Notes under the pieces: generated by a model
Told to the model about the DNA's origin: nothing
What the model saw: the letters and a program-made list of their open reading frames with translations, nothing else
The model's database searches: none
Made by a program: the position numbers and the translations under genes
Assembly (NCBI RefSeq): GCF_900215315.1
Contig: NZ_OBEB01000002.1
Coordinates: forward strand, 124,001 to 188,000
Length of the DNA: 64,000 nucleotides
Direction: 5' to 3'
DNA from: Arsukibacterium tuosuense
GTDB taxonomy: Bacteria; Pseudomonadota; Gammaproteobacteria; Enterobacterales; Alteromonadaceae
Shown: one piece after another, positions 8,541 to 16,675 of the stretch
Position numbering within the stretch: position 1 is the first letter of the stretch
Layout of the letters: each line of letters starts with the position of its first letter

Positions 8541-10034
8541 GTGACAAAACTAACCAACTTATGGCGCTGGCCACTGGCGAGCTTACAGCGACGTTTATTT
8601 TTTTACGTGGTATTGCCGATGTTGCTGCTGGCGGCGCTGGCCATGCGTTTTGGTCTGAGTTTCACTAATACGCTGGTAGCCGACAGTTTACGCTCGGATC
8701 TGGAGTTGATTGGCCGGGCAATCCGGGTGCCGATAAGTGACGCCCTGCTGCAGCAGGATACCGCGACAATTAATACGTATCTTGAGTCAGTATTTACCAT
8801 TGGCCGGGTGTATGGTGCCTCTGTGTATGATACCGAAGGTGGTCTGGTTGCGGCGACCGGGGTGACTGAGCGCGATCTGTCCCACAGCCTGGTCGCCTCT
8901 GAGGTGGTTAGAACCGGCCAGTTACAGGATAGCTACCGTTCAGTGTCCGGTGAATCGGTATTTTCACAGTTTTTGCCGATTGTCGACCGCTCCGGCCGGA
9001 TCCATGGCCTGCTGCAAATTAACCGTAAACAAAGTGATTTTTCCCGCTCGCTCAGCCAGATGGCCGAGTTGGCCTGGCTCAGCTGGCTGGCCCTGGCAGT
9101 GTTGAGTCTGCTTATTATGTGGCTGGGTCATAACAGTGCGGTAGGCCAGCCGGTCGCCCGGTTAGTGGCCAGTATGCGCCGGGTAGCCGCCGGTGACAGC
9201 CAGCACAGAGCCGATACTAATGGCCCGATTGAACTGCGGGAGCTCAGCCGCGGCCTGAATAGCATGCTGGATCATATAAATAACAGCAATGCCGCTATTT
9301 TGCGCCAGCAACAGGAGCGGGAGAAGCTGGCGCAGCAGTTAAAAGCCCAGGAAACGATGGCAGCCGTCGGCCAGGTAGTTAGTGGTGTCGCCCATGAGCT
9401 GGGGGCGCCGCTCAGCGTGATAGATGGCCGGGCCCAGCGCCTGCTGCGTCAGCAAACCGATGACGACAGTAAACGCCAGCTGGAAGCAGTGCGAGGCCAG
9501 GTTGCCCGCTTAAACCGGATGGTGCAGCAATTACAGGCCTTTGCCCACACCCCGGTGGCGCCCCAGCAGCAAATTGCGCTGGACCAGTTGTTGCAACAAG
9601 CACTGCACAGTTTAAGTTTCGAACAACAGGAGCAGGACGTTATGCCGACCCTGGCTGAAGGTTACCCGCAGCTTAGCCTGCAAGCTGATGTGCCGCGACT
9701 GGAACTGGCACTGGTTAATGTCTTACGTAATGCCATGCAAGCCGCTGATAGCCGGGTAGAATTAAGCGCCGAAATTCAGGGTACTGAGCTGTGGCTGCGG
9801 GTGCAGGACGACGGCCCCGGCTTACCCGAGAGCCTTACTGCAGACGAGCTGGTAGCGCCTTTTGTCTCTACCAAAGTGCAGGGTAAAGGTACCGGGCTCG
9901 GCCTGGCGATTGTGCAGCAAATTGTCCAGGCTCATCAGGGCCGGGTGTTGTTGCACAATCTGGCCGCTGGCGGCTGTGAAGTCTGCCTGATCCTGCCATT
10001 AACCTCAGCAGCGCTAACCTCAGTACAGGAGTAA
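8541..10034 (+). CDS. Sensor histidine kinase (NtrC-partner type)
   Basis: 497 residues starting at GTG. First membrane helix at ~20-40 (FFYVVLPMLLLAALAM), a periplasmic sensor region to ~165, second helix (LSWLALAVLSLLIMWLG), a HAMP-like segment (PVARLVASMRRVAAGD), then HisKA with the phospho-acceptor in GVAHELGAPLSVI, and a complete HATPase domain: N box LRNAMQAA, G1 DDGPGLP, F box PFVSTK, G2 GKGTGLGLAI. All catalytic motifs are intact. The response regulator gene starts 5 bases after the stop. The periplasmic domain should detect an envelope or extracellular signal; its identity is unknown. Confidence 0.92.
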   Translation: MTKLTNLWRWPLASLQRRLFFYVVLPMLLLAALAMRFGLSFTNTLVADSLRSDLELIGRAIRVPISDALLQQDTATINTYLESVFTIGRVYGASVYDTEGGLVAATGVTERDLSHSLVASEVVRTGQLQDSYRSVSGESVFSQFLPIVDRSGRIHGLLQINRKQSDFSRSLSQMAELAWLSWLALAVLSLLIMWLGHNSAVGQPVARLVASMRRVAAGDSQHRADTNGPIELRELSRGLNSMLDHINNSNAAILRQQQEREKLAQQLKAQETMAAVGQVVSGVAHELGAPLSVIDGRAQRLLRQQTDDDSKRQLEAVRGQVARLNRMVQQLQAFAHTPVAPQQQIALDQLLQQALHSLSFEQQEQDVMPTLAEGYPQLSLQADVPRLELALVNVLRNAMQAADSRVELSAEIQGTELWLRVQDDGPGLPESLTADELVAPFVSTKVQGKGTGLGLAIVQQIVQAHQGRVLLHNLAAGGCEVCLILPLTSAALTSVQE

Positions 10035-10038
10035 GTTT

Positions 10039-11406
10039 ATGTCCGGCCCGCAACAGATAGCCGTGGTGGAAGATGACCCGGCATTAAAAGAGTTACTGCA
10101 GGAAGAGCTTACCGGGCTGGGGTATCAGGTGAGTGCCTGCGACAGTGCCGAGGCGTTATTGGCATTAACAGCTGACCAGCAGTTCTCGTTGGTGATAAGC
10201 GATATCCGCTTGCCCGGGATCAGTGGTATGGAGCTGCTGGCGCAACTTAAACAGCGCAATAACCCCCCTGCGCTGCTGCTGATTACCGCCTTTGGTACCG
10301 TGCGTCAGGCGGTGGCGGCCCTGAAACAGGGGGCGGATGACTTTCTGACTAAACCGCTGGATCTGGAACATCTGGCGTTAGCTGTTCAGCGTTTATTGCA
10401 GCGTCAGGCATTGCAGCAGGAAGTGCAGCAATTACGTCAATCAACCCGCCAGACCGGCCCGGGCGGCTTAGTAGGTAACAGCAGGGCGATGCGGTTACTT
10501 TATCAGCAAATTGCCCAGCTGGCACCTGCACAGGGGGCAGTGCTTATACTGGGCGAAAGTGGCACCGGCAAAGAACTGGTAGCGCGGGCCATTCATCAGC
10601 AAAGCCCGCGCAGTAACAAGCCCTTTATTGCGGTAAACTGTGCTGGTATTCCGGCCGAGCTGATGGAAAGTGAGTTTTTTGGTCACGCTGCCGGGGCCTT
10701 TACCGGTGCAAGAAATGCCCGCACCGGATTATTAAAAGAAGCTGACGGCGGCAGTTTGCTGCTGGACGAAATTGCCGAAATGCCACTGTTATTGCAGGCC
10801 AAACTGCTGCGGGTATTACAGGAAGGCAAAATCCGACCGGTGGGCAGTGATCAGGAAGTAGCGGTTGATGTGCGGATTCTGGCGGCAACCCATCAGGATC
10901 TTGAGCAATATGTAGAACAGGGCCAGTTCCGGGCTGATTTATTCTACCGGCTGGAAACGTTCAGCCTGGCCGTGCCGCCACTACGGCAGCGGGCAGAGGA
11001 TTTGGAATTGCTGGCCAGCCATTTTGTTGGCCGGTTTCAGCAGCAGCAACAAAAGGCCGTGCAGGGTTTAAGCCAGCAGGCACTGGATTGTCTGTACCGC
11101 TACCCGTTCCCGGGCAATGTCCGCGAGCTGCAAAATGCCATCGAGCGCGCTTTTACCTTTGCCAGTGGCCAGCACATTGCGGCTACTGATTTACCGGAGC
11201 GGATCCGCAATTATCAGCCACCCTCTGACAGCGACGTGCAGCCAGCCAACAAAAGCTGGCCGACCCTGCAACAGCTGCAGCAGAATTATGTGCAGCAGGT
11301 GCTAAATCATACCAACGGTAATAAACAACGGGCGGCGCAAATGCTGGGGATTACCCGCCGCACGCTGTATCGCTGGCTGGAAGAGCCACCGGCGGAGCCG
11401 GAATGA
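10039..11406 (+). CDS. Sigma-54-dependent response regulator (NtrC family)
   Basis: 455 residues in three domains. Receiver 1-120 with acidic EDD near the N-terminus, the phospho-acceptor Asp in SDIRLPG and Lys in FLTKPLDL. AAA+ activator domain ~145-370 with Walker A GESGTGKE, the sigma-54 contact loop GAFTGA, Walker B LLLDEI, and arginine fingers in PFPGNVREL. C-terminal Fis-type HTH (NKQRAAQMLGITRRTLYRWL). It activates sigma-54 promoters when phosphorylated by the kinase encoded just upstream. AGGAG lies 7 bases before the ATG. I did not find a convincing -24/-12 element in the neighbouring gaps, so targets probably lie elsewhere. Confidence 0.95.
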   Translation: MSGPQQIAVVEDDPALKELLQEELTGLGYQVSACDSAEALLALTADQQFSLVISDIRLPGISGMELLAQLKQRNNPPALLLITAFGTVRQAVAALKQGADDFLTKPLDLEHLALAVQRLLQRQALQQEVQQLRQSTRQTGPGGLVGNSRAMRLLYQQIAQLAPAQGAVLILGESGTGKELVARAIHQQSPRSNKPFIAVNCAGIPAELMESEFFGHAAGAFTGARNARTGLLKEADGGSLLLDEIAEMPLLLQAKLLRVLQEGKIRPVGSDQEVAVDVRILAATHQDLEQYVEQGQFRADLFYRLETFSLAVPPLRQRAEDLELLASHFVGRFQQQQQKAVQGLSQQALDCLYRYPFPGNVRELQNAIERAFTFASGQHIAATDLPERIRNYQPPSDSDVQPANKSWPTLQQLQQNYVQQVLNHTNGNKQRAAQMLGITRRTLYRWLEEPPAEPE

Positions 11407-12236
11407 ATCTGCTCAGTGCTATTATCAGCCAGCTGCAGCTGACACCTGCTGCAGCCACCGCCTATCAGCAGTTATTGCGGCAACTGCTTAAGCCATTATT
11501 AGCTTTGCCACGACCCGTTGTTATCGGTATCACTGGAGCCCAGGGCACTGGGAAAAGCACCCTGGCCAGCGTGCTGACAGAACTGCTTATGTCGCAAGGT
11601 ATTGCCGCCGGCAGCGTATCGCTGGACGATTACTATCTGAGTAAAGCGCAGCGCCGGCAGCTGGCAGAAAAGGTACACCCCGTGCTGGCGCAGCGCGGTG
11701 TACCGGGTACACATAATATTGCGCAGGCACTGGCCGATGCCAGAGCAGTGCTGGCCGGCCAGCCGATAGCCTTGCCGCAGTTTGATAAGGCTCTGGATGA
11801 ACCTGCCGCTGCCTTACCGGCACAAACGCTGGATATTCTCATTGTTGAAGGCTGGTGCCTGGGCGTACCGGCGCAAACCGAAGCAGAACTGGCTACCCCG
11901 GTTAATGAACTGGAAGCCACAACAGATGCTGATGGCCGCTGGCGACATTATGTAAACCAGCAACTGGCCGGGCTTTACGCAGAATATTGGCGGTTAATGA
12001 CGCCACTGATTTGGCTACAGGCACCCGACTGGGATTGCGTATGCCGCTGGCGGGCACAGCAGGAACACAAACTGTCGCAAAGCCGTGGTAAAGGCATGAC
12101 AGAGGCCGAACTTGCGCGGTTTATGTTGCCATTTCAGCGCTTAACCCTGGCCAGCTGGCAACAGCTACCGGCTATTGCCAGCTATACGGTGCTGTTGGAT
12201 CAACAGCACCTACCCACCTTACTGGCTGCTGATTAA
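11403..12236 (+). CDS. P-loop kinase, D-glycerate 3-kinase/Tda10-like
   Basis: 277 residues. Walker A ITGAQGTGKSTLA at ~43-55, then SLDDYYLSKAQR, GVPGTHNI, LPQFDKALDEPA and a Walker-B-like LDILIVEGWCLGVPA; the C-terminal RGKGMTEAELARFMLPFQRLT matches the plant glycerate kinase / yeast Tda10 / YggC group of the uridine-kinase superfamily. The family phosphorylates small molecules such as D-glycerate; substrate here is not proven. The ATG overlaps the response regulator stop by 4 bp (ATGA), so it is co-translated with a two-component system, an unusual setting for a metabolic kinase. Confidence 0.8.
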   Translation: MNLLSAIISQLQLTPAAATAYQQLLRQLLKPLLALPRPVVIGITGAQGTGKSTLASVLTELLMSQGIAAGSVSLDDYYLSKAQRRQLAEKVHPVLAQRGVPGTHNIAQALADARAVLAGQPIALPQFDKALDEPAAALPAQTLDILIVEGWCLGVPAQTEAELATPVNELEATTDADGRWRHYVNQQLAGLYAEYWRLMTPLIWLQAPDWDCVCRWRAQQEHKLSQSRGKGMTEAELARFMLPFQRLTLASWQQLPAIASYTVLLDQQHLPTLLAAD

Positions 12237-12361
12237 CTGCAACACCGGCTGTAAGGTACGGCCGAAATGAATTTGTAAGGTAGTTTGCTGGCGTGGCGCC
12301 AGCCGCATCACCACTGACGAGCGCACTATCCACAAAGAGCTATCCTGTGTCGGAATACTGG

Positions 12362-12955
12362 TTACTCGCTACACTGAAAGTCTGCTTCCAATGTAGTTAA
12401 TTTCTGTAATTCATTGAGTTTAATTCTCTTTTTTTTCTGAAGTCTGTAAATGGAGAATAGACACAATGGTGAGACAATGAAGCTGTAGAACAGCAGCAGG
12501 TCAGTTGGTACTTCGGTAACTTTCCGCCATTGCAGTAACCACAACAAGCCAGCGAACAATATGATTGCAGCACATGACAACTGGATATAACGATAGTACT
12601 GCAGGCTAAGCTGGCAGGCCTGGCGGCGAAACTTCAGTAAGCCCCAGCTTGTCCAACTGTCATAGGCCAGAATAGGCCGGTGTACCTTCCAGCTTACATA
12701 CAGTGAGCTTAGTGCCCCCACAGCTAAAAAAACTGCAGCTAAATATCCTACAGCATCCGGCATGACCAAGACCAACCAGCAAGCGGCGGCGGCCATAATA
12801 ACGGCGCCCAGCCATTCGCCGTACATTAAAAATTTTTGCCCGCGCTGACGCTGGCTGGCCTGAGCTAAATCTGCCGCGTTGGGCGGCGTTTCCTTTGCTA
12901 CTGGTTGCTGCTGCCAGCTTTTTGCCAGGGCGGAAAAGTCAAAATTATCGGCCAT
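12362..12955 (-). CDS. Four-helix membrane protein co-encoded with an ECF sigma factor
   Basis: 197 residues. A soluble N-terminal ~35 residues (MADNFDFSALAKSWQQQP...) precede four membrane helices arranged as two hairpins (GAVIMAAAACWLVLVM, GYLAAVFLAVGALSSLYVSW, YIQLSCAAIILFAGLLWLL, LLLFYSFIVSPLCLFSIY) and a basic C-terminus. Its ATG overlaps the sigma factor stop by 11 bp, so the pair is co-translated. Position and topology suggest an anti-sigma or sigma-modulating membrane protein, but there is no zinc-binding HxxxCxxC anti-sigma motif, so this remains an inference. Confidence 0.7.
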   Translation of the reverse strand: MADNFDFSALAKSWQQQPVAKETPPNAADLAQASQRQRGQKFLMYGEWLGAVIMAAAACWLVLVMPDAVGYLAAVFLAVGALSSLYVSWKVHRPILAYDSWTSWGLLKFRRQACQLSLQYYRYIQLSCAAIILFAGLLWLLQWRKVTEVPTDLLLFYSFIVSPLCLFSIYRLQKKKRIKLNELQKLTTLEADFQCSE

Positions 12956-13469
12956 GTTGCATTAACTCCATCAATTCTGTTTTGGCGCGGTTTAGCCGCA
13001 CTCGCACCGCACCATGGCTGATCTGCAAAATAGCTGCGATCTCTGGTGCATCCAAATCTTCCATTGCCAGCAAAATAACCTGCCGGTTGGCGGCAGATAA
13101 CTGCCTGACTGCCAGCATTAACTGCTGGCTTTGCTGTTGCTCGCCCAGCTGTTCCGACGGGCAACCGTCAAGCAGCTGTTGCTGCATGTCATCATCCAGT
13201 GGTTGCCATTTATGCCGCTGTGCCCGGGCAATATGATCTACTGTCACATTGTGTACTATCCGAAACAGGTACGCCCGCGGCATCTCCGCTGCTATTAGCC
13301 GGTCTGCTGCCTGGTGTATCGCCAGAAAAATATCCTGTTTTAAATCCTGTCGTGCGGCCGGGTCTGCTTCGTTGGCCAATAAAGCGCGACTAATAGCGCC
13401 CTGATGCTGCTGCCACAGCTGCATTACAAAATCGGTCGGGTGTTGTCCGCTGTCTGGTCCTGTTTTCAA
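12945..13469 (-). CDS. ECF-type RNA polymerase sigma factor
   Basis: About 174 residues from a TTG at 13469 (AAGG nine bases upstream); an ATG at 13424 would give 159 residues and the longest open frame 217, whose extra N-terminus does not look coding. Region 2 is seen in DLKQDIFLAIHQAADR and PRAYLFRIVHNVTVDHIAR; region 4 in LSAANRQVILLAMEDLDAPEIAAILQISHGAVRVRLNRAKTELMEL. It directs RNA polymerase to a small regulon. It is followed by an overlapping membrane protein gene and is divergent from an amidohydrolase. The intergenic region holds an 8-bp inverted repeat. Confidence 0.85.
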   Translation of the reverse strand: MKTGPDSGQHPTDFVMQLWQQHQGAISRALLANEADPAARQDLKQDIFLAIHQAADRLIAAEMPRAYLFRIVHNVTVDHIARAQRHKWQPLDDDMQQQLLDGCPSEQLGEQQQSQQLMLAVRQLSAANRQVILLAMEDLDAPEIAAILQISHGAVRVRLNRAKTELMELMQHGR

Positions 13470-13554
13470 AGGTTGCTGCCTTGCTGTCAAGTGGTGTATC
13501 CGGTGACGCTGCTTTATACCGCGCTCACCTGTTAAGTCTGGGCAATGGTGCCAA

Positions 13555-13591
13555 GTGTTACACAAAAAAATAAAAAAATAATCTGTAACAC
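13555..13591. promoter_or_regulatory. Inverted repeat GTGTTACA/TGTAACAC in a divergent promoter region
   Basis: Two perfect 8-bp arms, GTGTTACA (13555-13562) and TGTAACAC (13584-13591), are separated by an A-rich spacer of 21 bases. They lie between the sigma factor and amidohydrolase genes, 57-93 bases upstream of the latter. It could be an operator or part of the promoters; no known consensus fits. Confidence 0.4.
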
Positions 13592-13647
13592 CTGACAAAA
13601 ATTCAACGACTTAACTTGCAACAACTAACTAAAACCGGAGCCAGAAT

Positions 13648-15099
13648 ATGAAAAAAGTTTTGTCATCAACTGTTATAGCCTCGCTGTTGAGTCTTTCGGC
13701 AACTGCACAGCAGCCATTGCCGCCCACGGTGTTGTACTACAACGCGACCCTGATAAACCCGGCCACCGAGCAACAATTGGCTGATGGCTGGCTGTTAGTG
13801 AAAGATGGCCGCATAGTGCAAATGGGCCATCAGCAAGCTGATGCGAGCTTACCAGCAGCAACAAAGAAAATTGATTTACAGGATCAGTATGTAATGCCTG
13901 GGCTTATTGATGTGCACCTGCACCTTACTGCCGGCCCTCACCGGGTTGAGATGCAGGATGGCAAGCCGGTACTGACGATGAAAGGCGATAGCGAAATAAC
14001 CCGTTATCATGCTATCAGTACGCTTGCCAGCGGGGTGACTACAGCGTTCAGCCCTGCAGGCGAAGCTGCGGCTAATGCTGAGTATGTGCGTCAGCAGCAG
14101 GCGGGAAACTGGCCAGGGCCAAAGCTCAGCTATGCAGGCTATATCTTTGAACCCACGCCGATTATAGGCGGCTCTGTCCATCCTAAAGATGAAGCTGGCT
14201 GGCAGGCGGAAATTGCCAACCAACAAGCGCAGGGTGTCGATCACATCAAACTTTACGCGGGTCTTAGCAAAGAAGAAGTAGCAATGGGGGTGCGCCTTGC
14301 TAATCAGGCAGGTCTGAAAACAGTAGCGCATCTGGATAGTGTCAGCTGGCAGTTCGGGGCAGAATTGGGGATTGATATTTTAACTCACGCCCTGCCAACC
14401 AGTGCTGAACTGTTAACCGGTGCAGCCAGAGATGCGTATTTGATAGAACGCAAAAACCTGGCTAATCAAAGATTTATCTACAGCTGGTTTCAGCACGTTG
14501 ACTATGACAGTGAGCCAATGCAGCGGTTGATCCGCACCCTTAAAAAACAGCAAACCCGGATAGATCTCACGCTGGTAGTCAACGAATTGTTTTACTTTGC
14601 CCGGGAGCTGGGTGCACTTTATCCGGAAACCGATTTGTGGGTGTTTCATCCCCAGATGCGCAAAGGATGGCGTGCGGTGATGGCAGCGCCAAGCTATGAC
14701 TGGACAGCAGAGGACTTTGCAGCTGCGCAGCAGCAATTACCCAAAGTACAAGAGTTTTTTAAGCGGCTTTACGATGCTGGTGTGCCACTAGCTATCGGTA
14801 CCGACAGCGTGGCCAGTGGCCCCTTCTATCTGCGTGAACTGCAGCTTAGTCAGGCGGCGGGCCTGACAAACTGGCAGGTATTGCAGCTGGCTACGACAGG
14901 CGGTGCCCGTCACCTTCAGCTAACCGATACCGGGCAACTGGCAGAGGGTTTTGTTGCCGACTTTATTGTGCTGCCAGCCAACCCGGTAACTGATCTCGCT
15001 GCCCTGTCAACCTTGCAAACCGTGGTGCAGCAAGGTAAAGCCTGGCAGGTTGATGACCTGAAAGCACAACTTACTTCGTTAACCGCAGTTGAACTGTAA
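13648..15099 (+). CDS. Exported amidohydrolase-family enzyme
   Basis: 483 residues. Signal peptide MKKVLSSTVIASLLSLSATAQ, then the amidohydrolase fold: beta-sandwich start (YYNATLINPATEQQL), metal-binding HxH in MPGLIDVHLHLTAG, a possible carboxylated or coordinating lysine in DHIKLYAG, further histidines in VAHLDS and LTHALP, and the catalytic Asp in AIGTDS. The C-terminal sandwich (LAEGFVADFIVLPANPV) is complete. Members hydrolyse peptides, cyclic imides or xenobiotics; the substrate is unknown, but periplasmic location and similarity to imidazolonepropionase-like/prolidase-like exported enzymes are clear. The small membrane protein gene follows after 53 bases in the same direction. Confidence 0.87.
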   Translation: MKKVLSSTVIASLLSLSATAQQPLPPTVLYYNATLINPATEQQLADGWLLVKDGRIVQMGHQQADASLPAATKKIDLQDQYVMPGLIDVHLHLTAGPHRVEMQDGKPVLTMKGDSEITRYHAISTLASGVTTAFSPAGEAAANAEYVRQQQAGNWPGPKLSYAGYIFEPTPIIGGSVHPKDEAGWQAEIANQQAQGVDHIKLYAGLSKEEVAMGVRLANQAGLKTVAHLDSVSWQFGAELGIDILTHALPTSAELLTGAARDAYLIERKNLANQRFIYSWFQHVDYDSEPMQRLIRTLKKQQTRIDLTLVVNELFYFARELGALYPETDLWVFHPQMRKGWRAVMAAPSYDWTAEDFAAAQQQLPKVQEFFKRLYDAGVPLAIGTDSVASGPFYLRELQLSQAAGLTNWQVLQLATTGGARHLQLTDTGQLAEGFVADFIVLPANPVTDLAALSTLQTVVQQGKAWQVDDLKAQLTSLTAVEL

Positions 15100-15152
15100 C
15101 CACACGCTGTATCAAAACTAACAAACTGACTAACAACAAAGAGGATTCAAAA

Positions 15153-15434
15153 ATGGAAACTATACAAACCTATTTCGCGATATTTAACAACGCCTGGCAA
15201 CAAGCTGATTGGGTATTTCTGCTGCTGTTTGGCCTGTTTTTTCTGGCCGTGTGGTTTTTACCCAGCCTGCTGGCGCTGCTTCTGAACCGCCGGCATGCCG
15301 GTAAAATTGCGCTGCTAAATGTACCGGCTGGTTTTTCTGTCATCGCCTGGGTCGCGTTGTGTGTGTGGGCGGTTACCGGCAAACTGGGCGATAAACTGGC
15401 TGCCAAGGCAAAGTTAGCGCCAGTGGCGGAATAA
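15153..15434 (+). CDS. Small two-helix membrane protein, superinfection-immunity-like
   Basis: 93 residues with two hydrophobic helices: WVFLLLFGLFFLAVWFLPSLLALLLNRRH and KIALLNVPAGFSVIAWVALCVWAVTG. The pattern (FLPS-x-LALL-x-NRRHAGKIALLN-x-x-x-G-x-x-x-IAWVALCVWA) fits the Imm_superinfect family, named from the phage T4 Imm protein but common in bacterial chromosomes as small inner membrane proteins of unknown role. A phage defence role should not be assumed. GAGG is present before the ATG, and it follows the exported amidohydrolase gene. Confidence 0.75.
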   Translation: METIQTYFAIFNNAWQQADWVFLLLFGLFFLAVWFLPSLLALLLNRRHAGKIALLNVPAGFSVIAWVALCVWAVTGKLGDKLAAKAKLAPVAE

Positions 15435-15442
15435 GCGCTGGC

Positions 15443-16510
15443 TTATATTGTCACTTTATCTCCTTCATTTAAAATCAGCAACGGCACCTGGCTTTTCAGG
15501 CGCTGTTGCATATTCAGTAACCGCAACAATGCCGAGTGTGAGCTGTGATCGCCCATTTGCCAGCTGGCATTGCCATAGCCCCACGGGATCATCACCTTAC
15601 AGCCCAGCTCGCCGGCTACCATCAGCGCATCTTCCGGTGTCATATGTACTGCCCGGTAATTTGGGCCATGGTAAGACGCTATGGGTAGCAGGCAGATATC
15701 AACTGCGCCGTAGCGTTGCCTGATATCGCTGAAATGCTTCGAATAACCGGTATCGCCGGCAAAAAACAGCTTTTTGTCACCATGTTGAATTAACCAGCCT
15801 GCCCAAAGCGCCTGGTTTTCATCACTAAAGGTGCGGCTGTTAAAATGGCGGGCCGGCAACGCATGAATAGTGAGTTCGCCCTGTTCAGCACTGCTGTACC
15901 AGGCCATTTCTGTGGTGTTATAGCCTCCTGTGGGTAAATAAGACGCCATACCAAACGGCAGGTAGTAGTGGGCATCGCGGCCAATTCTTTTTATATCGCG
16001 GGTGCTGAAGTGGTCATAATGCAGGTGTGAATATAACACCGCATCAGCACGCTGTAATTGTTCAGCACTGAACTCTGGTGTCATAGCGCGCTGTTTAATA
16101 CCCGTTAAGTGCGCAGCCCAGCTAACCGGCCAGTCGAACTGGCCGGTTACCGGGTCCAGCAATACGTGCTGGCCATCAGGTGTCTGAATACTAAAGCTGG
16201 CATGGCCCAGCCAATGCACACTAAAACCACTTTTCAGCTCGGGAATTTGTTGTGGCCCGGTGTAATAACATTGCTCTGCCGGGGCTTCACATGCTAACTG
16301 TGGATGGGGCTGATAACAGTCTTGTTCGCAATTGGCTGGATAAGGAATATTGCCATAATACATATTACGAAATGGCTGCCTGGTTTCTAGCAGCTCTGCT
16401 GCGTTGTCAGGATGGCCGGCAAGTTGCTCTACATTATTGCTGCTACTGCAACCATACAGCACCGTTACTATGCTCAGTAACATCAAAAGGGGCAGTAACT
16501 TTTGCTTCAT
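15443..16510 (-). CDS. Metallo-beta-lactamase-fold lipoprotein (UlaG/NAPE-PLD-like)
   Basis: 355 residues. Lipoprotein signal with lipobox LYGC near residue 21. The MBL core shows LGHASFSIQTPDGQHVLLDPV, the metal motif HLHYDH (HxHxDH), FAGDTGYSKHF, and a late histidine in IPWGYG/SYHGPNYRAVHMTPEDAL. The layout resembles NAPE-phospholipase D and RomA-type hydrolases, which act on phospholipid-like or lactone substrates. As a lipoprotein it would act at the envelope. Convergent with the immunity-like gene (8 bases apart). Confidence 0.85.
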   Translation of the reverse strand: MKQKLLPLLMLLSIVTVLYGCSSSNNVEQLAGHPDNAAELLETRQPFRNMYYGNIPYPANCEQDCYQPHPQLACEAPAEQCYYTGPQQIPELKSGFSVHWLGHASFSIQTPDGQHVLLDPVTGQFDWPVSWAAHLTGIKQRAMTPEFSAEQLQRADAVLYSHLHYDHFSTRDIKRIGRDAHYYLPFGMASYLPTGGYNTTEMAWYSSAEQGELTIHALPARHFNSRTFSDENQALWAGWLIQHGDKKLFFAGDTGYSKHFSDIRQRYGAVDICLLPIASYHGPNYRAVHMTPEDALMVAGELGCKVMIPWGYGNASWQMGDHSSHSALLRLLNMQQRLKSQVPLLILNEGDKVTI

Positions 16511-16619
16511 AAGGTCCCTGACAGCAGTGTGGTGTATAAGGTAGAACGTTTTAATTATTTGTAGCTGAAATTAGCAGTGTCCCTGAAACGAGTCAATCAG
16601 ATATTTAGCGAAAAATTAT

Positions 16620-16643
16620 GCCGGCTCAACGTTTTGAGCCGGC
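16620..16643 (-). terminator. Terminator downstream of the coiled-coil gene
   Basis: Ten-bp perfect stem GCCGGCTCAA / TTGAGCCGGC around a 4-base loop. On the minus strand it is followed by ATAATTTTT. It lies just past the stop of the KfrA-like gene. Confidence 0.8.
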
Positions 16644-16675
16644 ACATATTAGATGGCAGGGCTGATATAGATTCG

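Noticed and set aside
12217..12361. Minus-strand 46-codon frame ending inside the glycerate-kinase-like gene, with a protein-like reading (LWIVRSSVVMRLAPRQQ)
   Set aside because: No start codon with a ribosome site near its 5' end and a stop just before it. It might be a gene-end remnant, but I cannot match it to a family.
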